Below, in pieces: positions 62,538 through 64,000 of a stretch of DNA of 64,000 bases (its first letter is position 1; each line of letters begins with the position of its first letter). Source of the DNA: Actinocorallia herbida (GTDB lineage: Bacteria; Actinomycetota; Actinomycetes; Streptosporangiales; Streptosporangiaceae). Below the pieces are notes generated by a model, which searched no databases, was not told where the DNA came from, and saw only the letters and a program-made list of their open reading frames with translations. Position numbers and translations under genes: made by a program. Location of the stretch: NCBI RefSeq assembly GCF_003751225.1, contig NZ_RJKE01000001.1:7564001-7628000 (forward strand), given 5' to 3'.

Positions 62538-63128
62538 ATGCGTGGATGGCGGGTGGTCTCGGTCGGGCTGAAGGTCGCGCTGGTGATCTTGCTGGGGATG
62601 GCGGTGGCCTTCCCCGAGTGGGAGAGGTTCGCCGACAAGGCGATGGGTGCGCGGGCCGTCGCGTACCCGCTGGCGGCGCTCCTGGTTCCGGCGGTGTGGT
62701 GGGTGCGGAAGGCGCTGCGCAAGGCCGGGCCGTTCCCGTGGGATGTGGACGCGCTGCTGACCGCGCCGTTCGTGATCGACGTGGCGGGGAACGCGGCCGA
62801 CCTCTACGACTCGGTCTCCTGGTTCGACGACTTCTGCCACTTCTTCAACTGGGTGCTGCTGGTGTCGGCGGCCGGGGTCGCGCTGCGCCGCGCGTCGCTC
62901 GACCTGCCGCGGTGGACCCATGTGCTGCTGTGCGCGGGGATCGGGGCGATCGCCGCGATCGGCTGGGAGATCGCCGAGTACGGCGCGTTCATCCTCGACA
63001 CGCCCGAGAGCGTCGGGATCTACCGGGACACCCTCGGCGACGAGGCGCTCGGCACCCTCGGCGCGCTCTGCGCGGGCCTGATCACCGCGTGGATCCCCCG
63101 TCGGGAGCCCGAACAGACCTCCGCTTGA
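62538..63128 (+). CDS. membrane protein, DUF2238/YjdF-like
   Basis: A 196-residue protein with four or five hydrophobic helices. Between them are polar motifs DVAGNAADLYDSVSWFDDFCHF, quoted as NAADLYDSVSWFDDFCHF, then GWEIAEYGAFILDTPESVG and YRDTLGDEALGTLGAL, which resemble the DxxxH and DTxGD motifs of the YjdF (DUF2238) family. The conserved acidic and His residues inside the membrane suggest metal binding or catalysis; function unknown. GGAAGGTGGCGGG precedes ATG 62538. Confidence 0.72.
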   Translation: MRGWRVVSVGLKVALVILLGMAVAFPEWERFADKAMGARAVAYPLAALLVPAVWWVRKALRKAGPFPWDVDALLTAPFVIDVAGNAADLYDSVSWFDDFCHFFNWVLLVSAAGVALRRASLDLPRWTHVLLCAGIGAIAAIGWEIAEYGAFILDTPESVGIYRDTLGDEALGTLGALCAGLITAWIPRREPEQTSA

Positions 63129-63275
63129 CGGTCTTTCGTCGGTTTTGTTCTCTGTTGACTCGGTCACGCTGAGTAGTTTTGGAAGGGTCTTCCGGATAGG
63201 GTGGAGGTGTTTGCCGCTGCTTGGCAGCACCGTGACGGAAGTCGCGGCGACCCCGACCCGCCGAGGAGACCGCCC

Positions 63276-64000
63276 GTGCGCGCCCCACGCATCACCCGGC
63301 TGTCCGACGACGCCCATTTCGTGGAGGCCGCCGCCGTCAACTGGACCATCCTCGCCGAGGGCGACGACGTCACCCTGATCGATGCGGGCTACCCCGGCGA
63401 TCTGGAGACCGTGCGGTACAGCCTTGAGGCGGTCGGGCACCGGCCGGAGCAGATCACCGCGATCCTCGTCACGCACGCCCACGTCGATCACATCGGGGCG
63501 ATCCCGGCGCTGCTGCGGCTGGCGCCCAAGGCCCAGGTGATCACTTCGGCGGAGGAGGCGCCGCACGTCCGGCGCGAGTACCTCCAGCAGGCCGCGCCGA
63601 AGGACGTCGCGGCGAACCTGTGGCGGCCCGGCTTCCTCGGCTGGACCCTGCACATCCTGCGCGCCGGGGCGCTCAGCGACCCGCGCGTCCCCGAGGCCCG
63701 CCCGCACACGCACGACGACCTCGTCCGCGACCCGGTCTCCGGCCTGCCCACCACCGGCGCCCTCGACGTGCCGGGCCGCCCCGTGCCCGTGCTCACCCCC
63801 GGGCACACCTCGGGCCACACCTGCTACCACCTGCCCGACCTCGGCGCCGTCGTCACCGGCGACGCCCTGGCCACCGCGCACCCCACCTCGCGCCGCCGCG
63901 GCCCCCAGCTCCTCCACCCGATCTTCAACCACGACGAACGCGCCACCCGCGCCGCCCTCTCCCTGCTCGCCCCCCTTCCCGCCGACACCGTCCTGCCCGG
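63276..64000 (+). CDS. metallo-beta-lactamase-fold hydrolase (3' truncated by window)
   Basis: GTG 63276 follows GAGGAG and opens a frame that runs off the right edge after 241 codons. Metal motifs are THAHVDHIG (HxHxDH), the His of TPGHTSGHTC and the Asp of VVTGDALAT. ITRLSDDAHFVEAAAVNW and LIDAGYPGD are the usual N-terminal strands. It belongs to the glyoxalase II-like/RNase Z-like MBL group; the substrate cannot be told. Upstream is the DUF2238-like gene on the same strand, 147 bases away. Confidence 0.88.
   Translation, partial: MRAPRITRLSDDAHFVEAAAVNWTILAEGDDVTLIDAGYPGDLETVRYSLEAVGHRPEQITAILVTHAHVDHIGAIPALLRLAPKAQVITSAEEAPHVRREYLQQAAPKDVAANLWRPGFLGWTLHILRAGALSDPRVPEARPHTHDDLVRDPVSGLPTTGALDVPGRPVPVLTPGHTSGHTCYHLPDLGAVVTGDALATAHPTSRRRGPQLLHPIFNHDERATRAALSLLAPLPADTVLP

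Overview
The window is GC-rich chromosomal DNA from an actinomycete. Coding frames have strong G/C third-position bias, GTG and TTG starts are common, and several genes look leaderless. Marker sets agree: fasR-fabD-fabH-acpP-fabF, homodimeric aceE next to DUF3052 and ahpE, DUF3145 and DUF5998 proteins, and a PAC2 protein. A Streptosporangiales/Thermomonosporaceae-like host is my inference. The host carries a Calvin-cycle module with red-type form I RuBisCO, its activase CbbX, a CbbR-like regulator and phosphoribulokinase, so it probably has some autotrophic or CO2-assimilating capacity.

Layout. 0-3.8 kb: a Ser-rich protein tail, PAC2 protein, phosphoribulokinase, and a divergent response regulator/short histidine kinase pair. 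3.8-11.3 kb: a two-helix membrane protein coupled to a GNAT acetyltransferase, divergent from a five-gene, tightly overlapped operon that I match from memory to the uncharacterised Streptomyces families SCO2525-2524-2523-2522-2521 (methyltransferase, large protein, variant P-loop protein, two unknowns). 11.3-18.1 kb: a glycine-oxidase-like flavoprotein, cbbR, cbbLSX and an HD-GYP protein. 18.1-22.8 kb: a second copy of the two-helix protein, TenA, PadR, and a TetR/MFS pair with visible operators. 22.8-29.1 kb: fatty acid synthase genes and AccD under FasR. 29.3-37.3 kb: sulfotransferase, aceE, YjbQ, DUF3052, AhpE, a binding-protein/VWA lipoprotein and DUF3145.

37.4-44.0 kb: adenosine-deaminase-like enzyme with a TetR regulator divergent from an Ohr-type peroxidase (two palindromic operators), then a four-gene operon of subtilisin-like protease, ECF-like sigma factor, small beta-sandwich protein and CHAT (caspase-like) protease. 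44.0-53.1 kb: sulfurtransferase, phosphodiesterase, DUF5998, a GNAT/acyl-CoA-synthetase fusion, a PfkB kinase, and metNIQ preceded by a short Cys-containing leader peptide. 53.2-59.7 kb: a small protein and DUF6745 protein, convergent with a five-gene cluster matching the uncharacterised STM4011-STM4015 families (two radical SAM enzymes, a hydrolase, an ATP-grasp-like protein, a leucine-rich-repeat-like protein). 59.9-64 kb: a RecQ-like helicase with a phosphoribosyltransferase-like tail, a 16-bp minisatellite, a membrane protein and a truncated metallo-beta-lactamase-fold gene.

The three best candidates for undescribed systems are the SCO2521-2525-like operon, the S8/sigma/CHAT operon and the STM4011-4015-like cluster. 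Family names are from recognition of the translated sequences only; no database search was run. No tRNA, rRNA, CRISPR array, transposase or integrase was seen.
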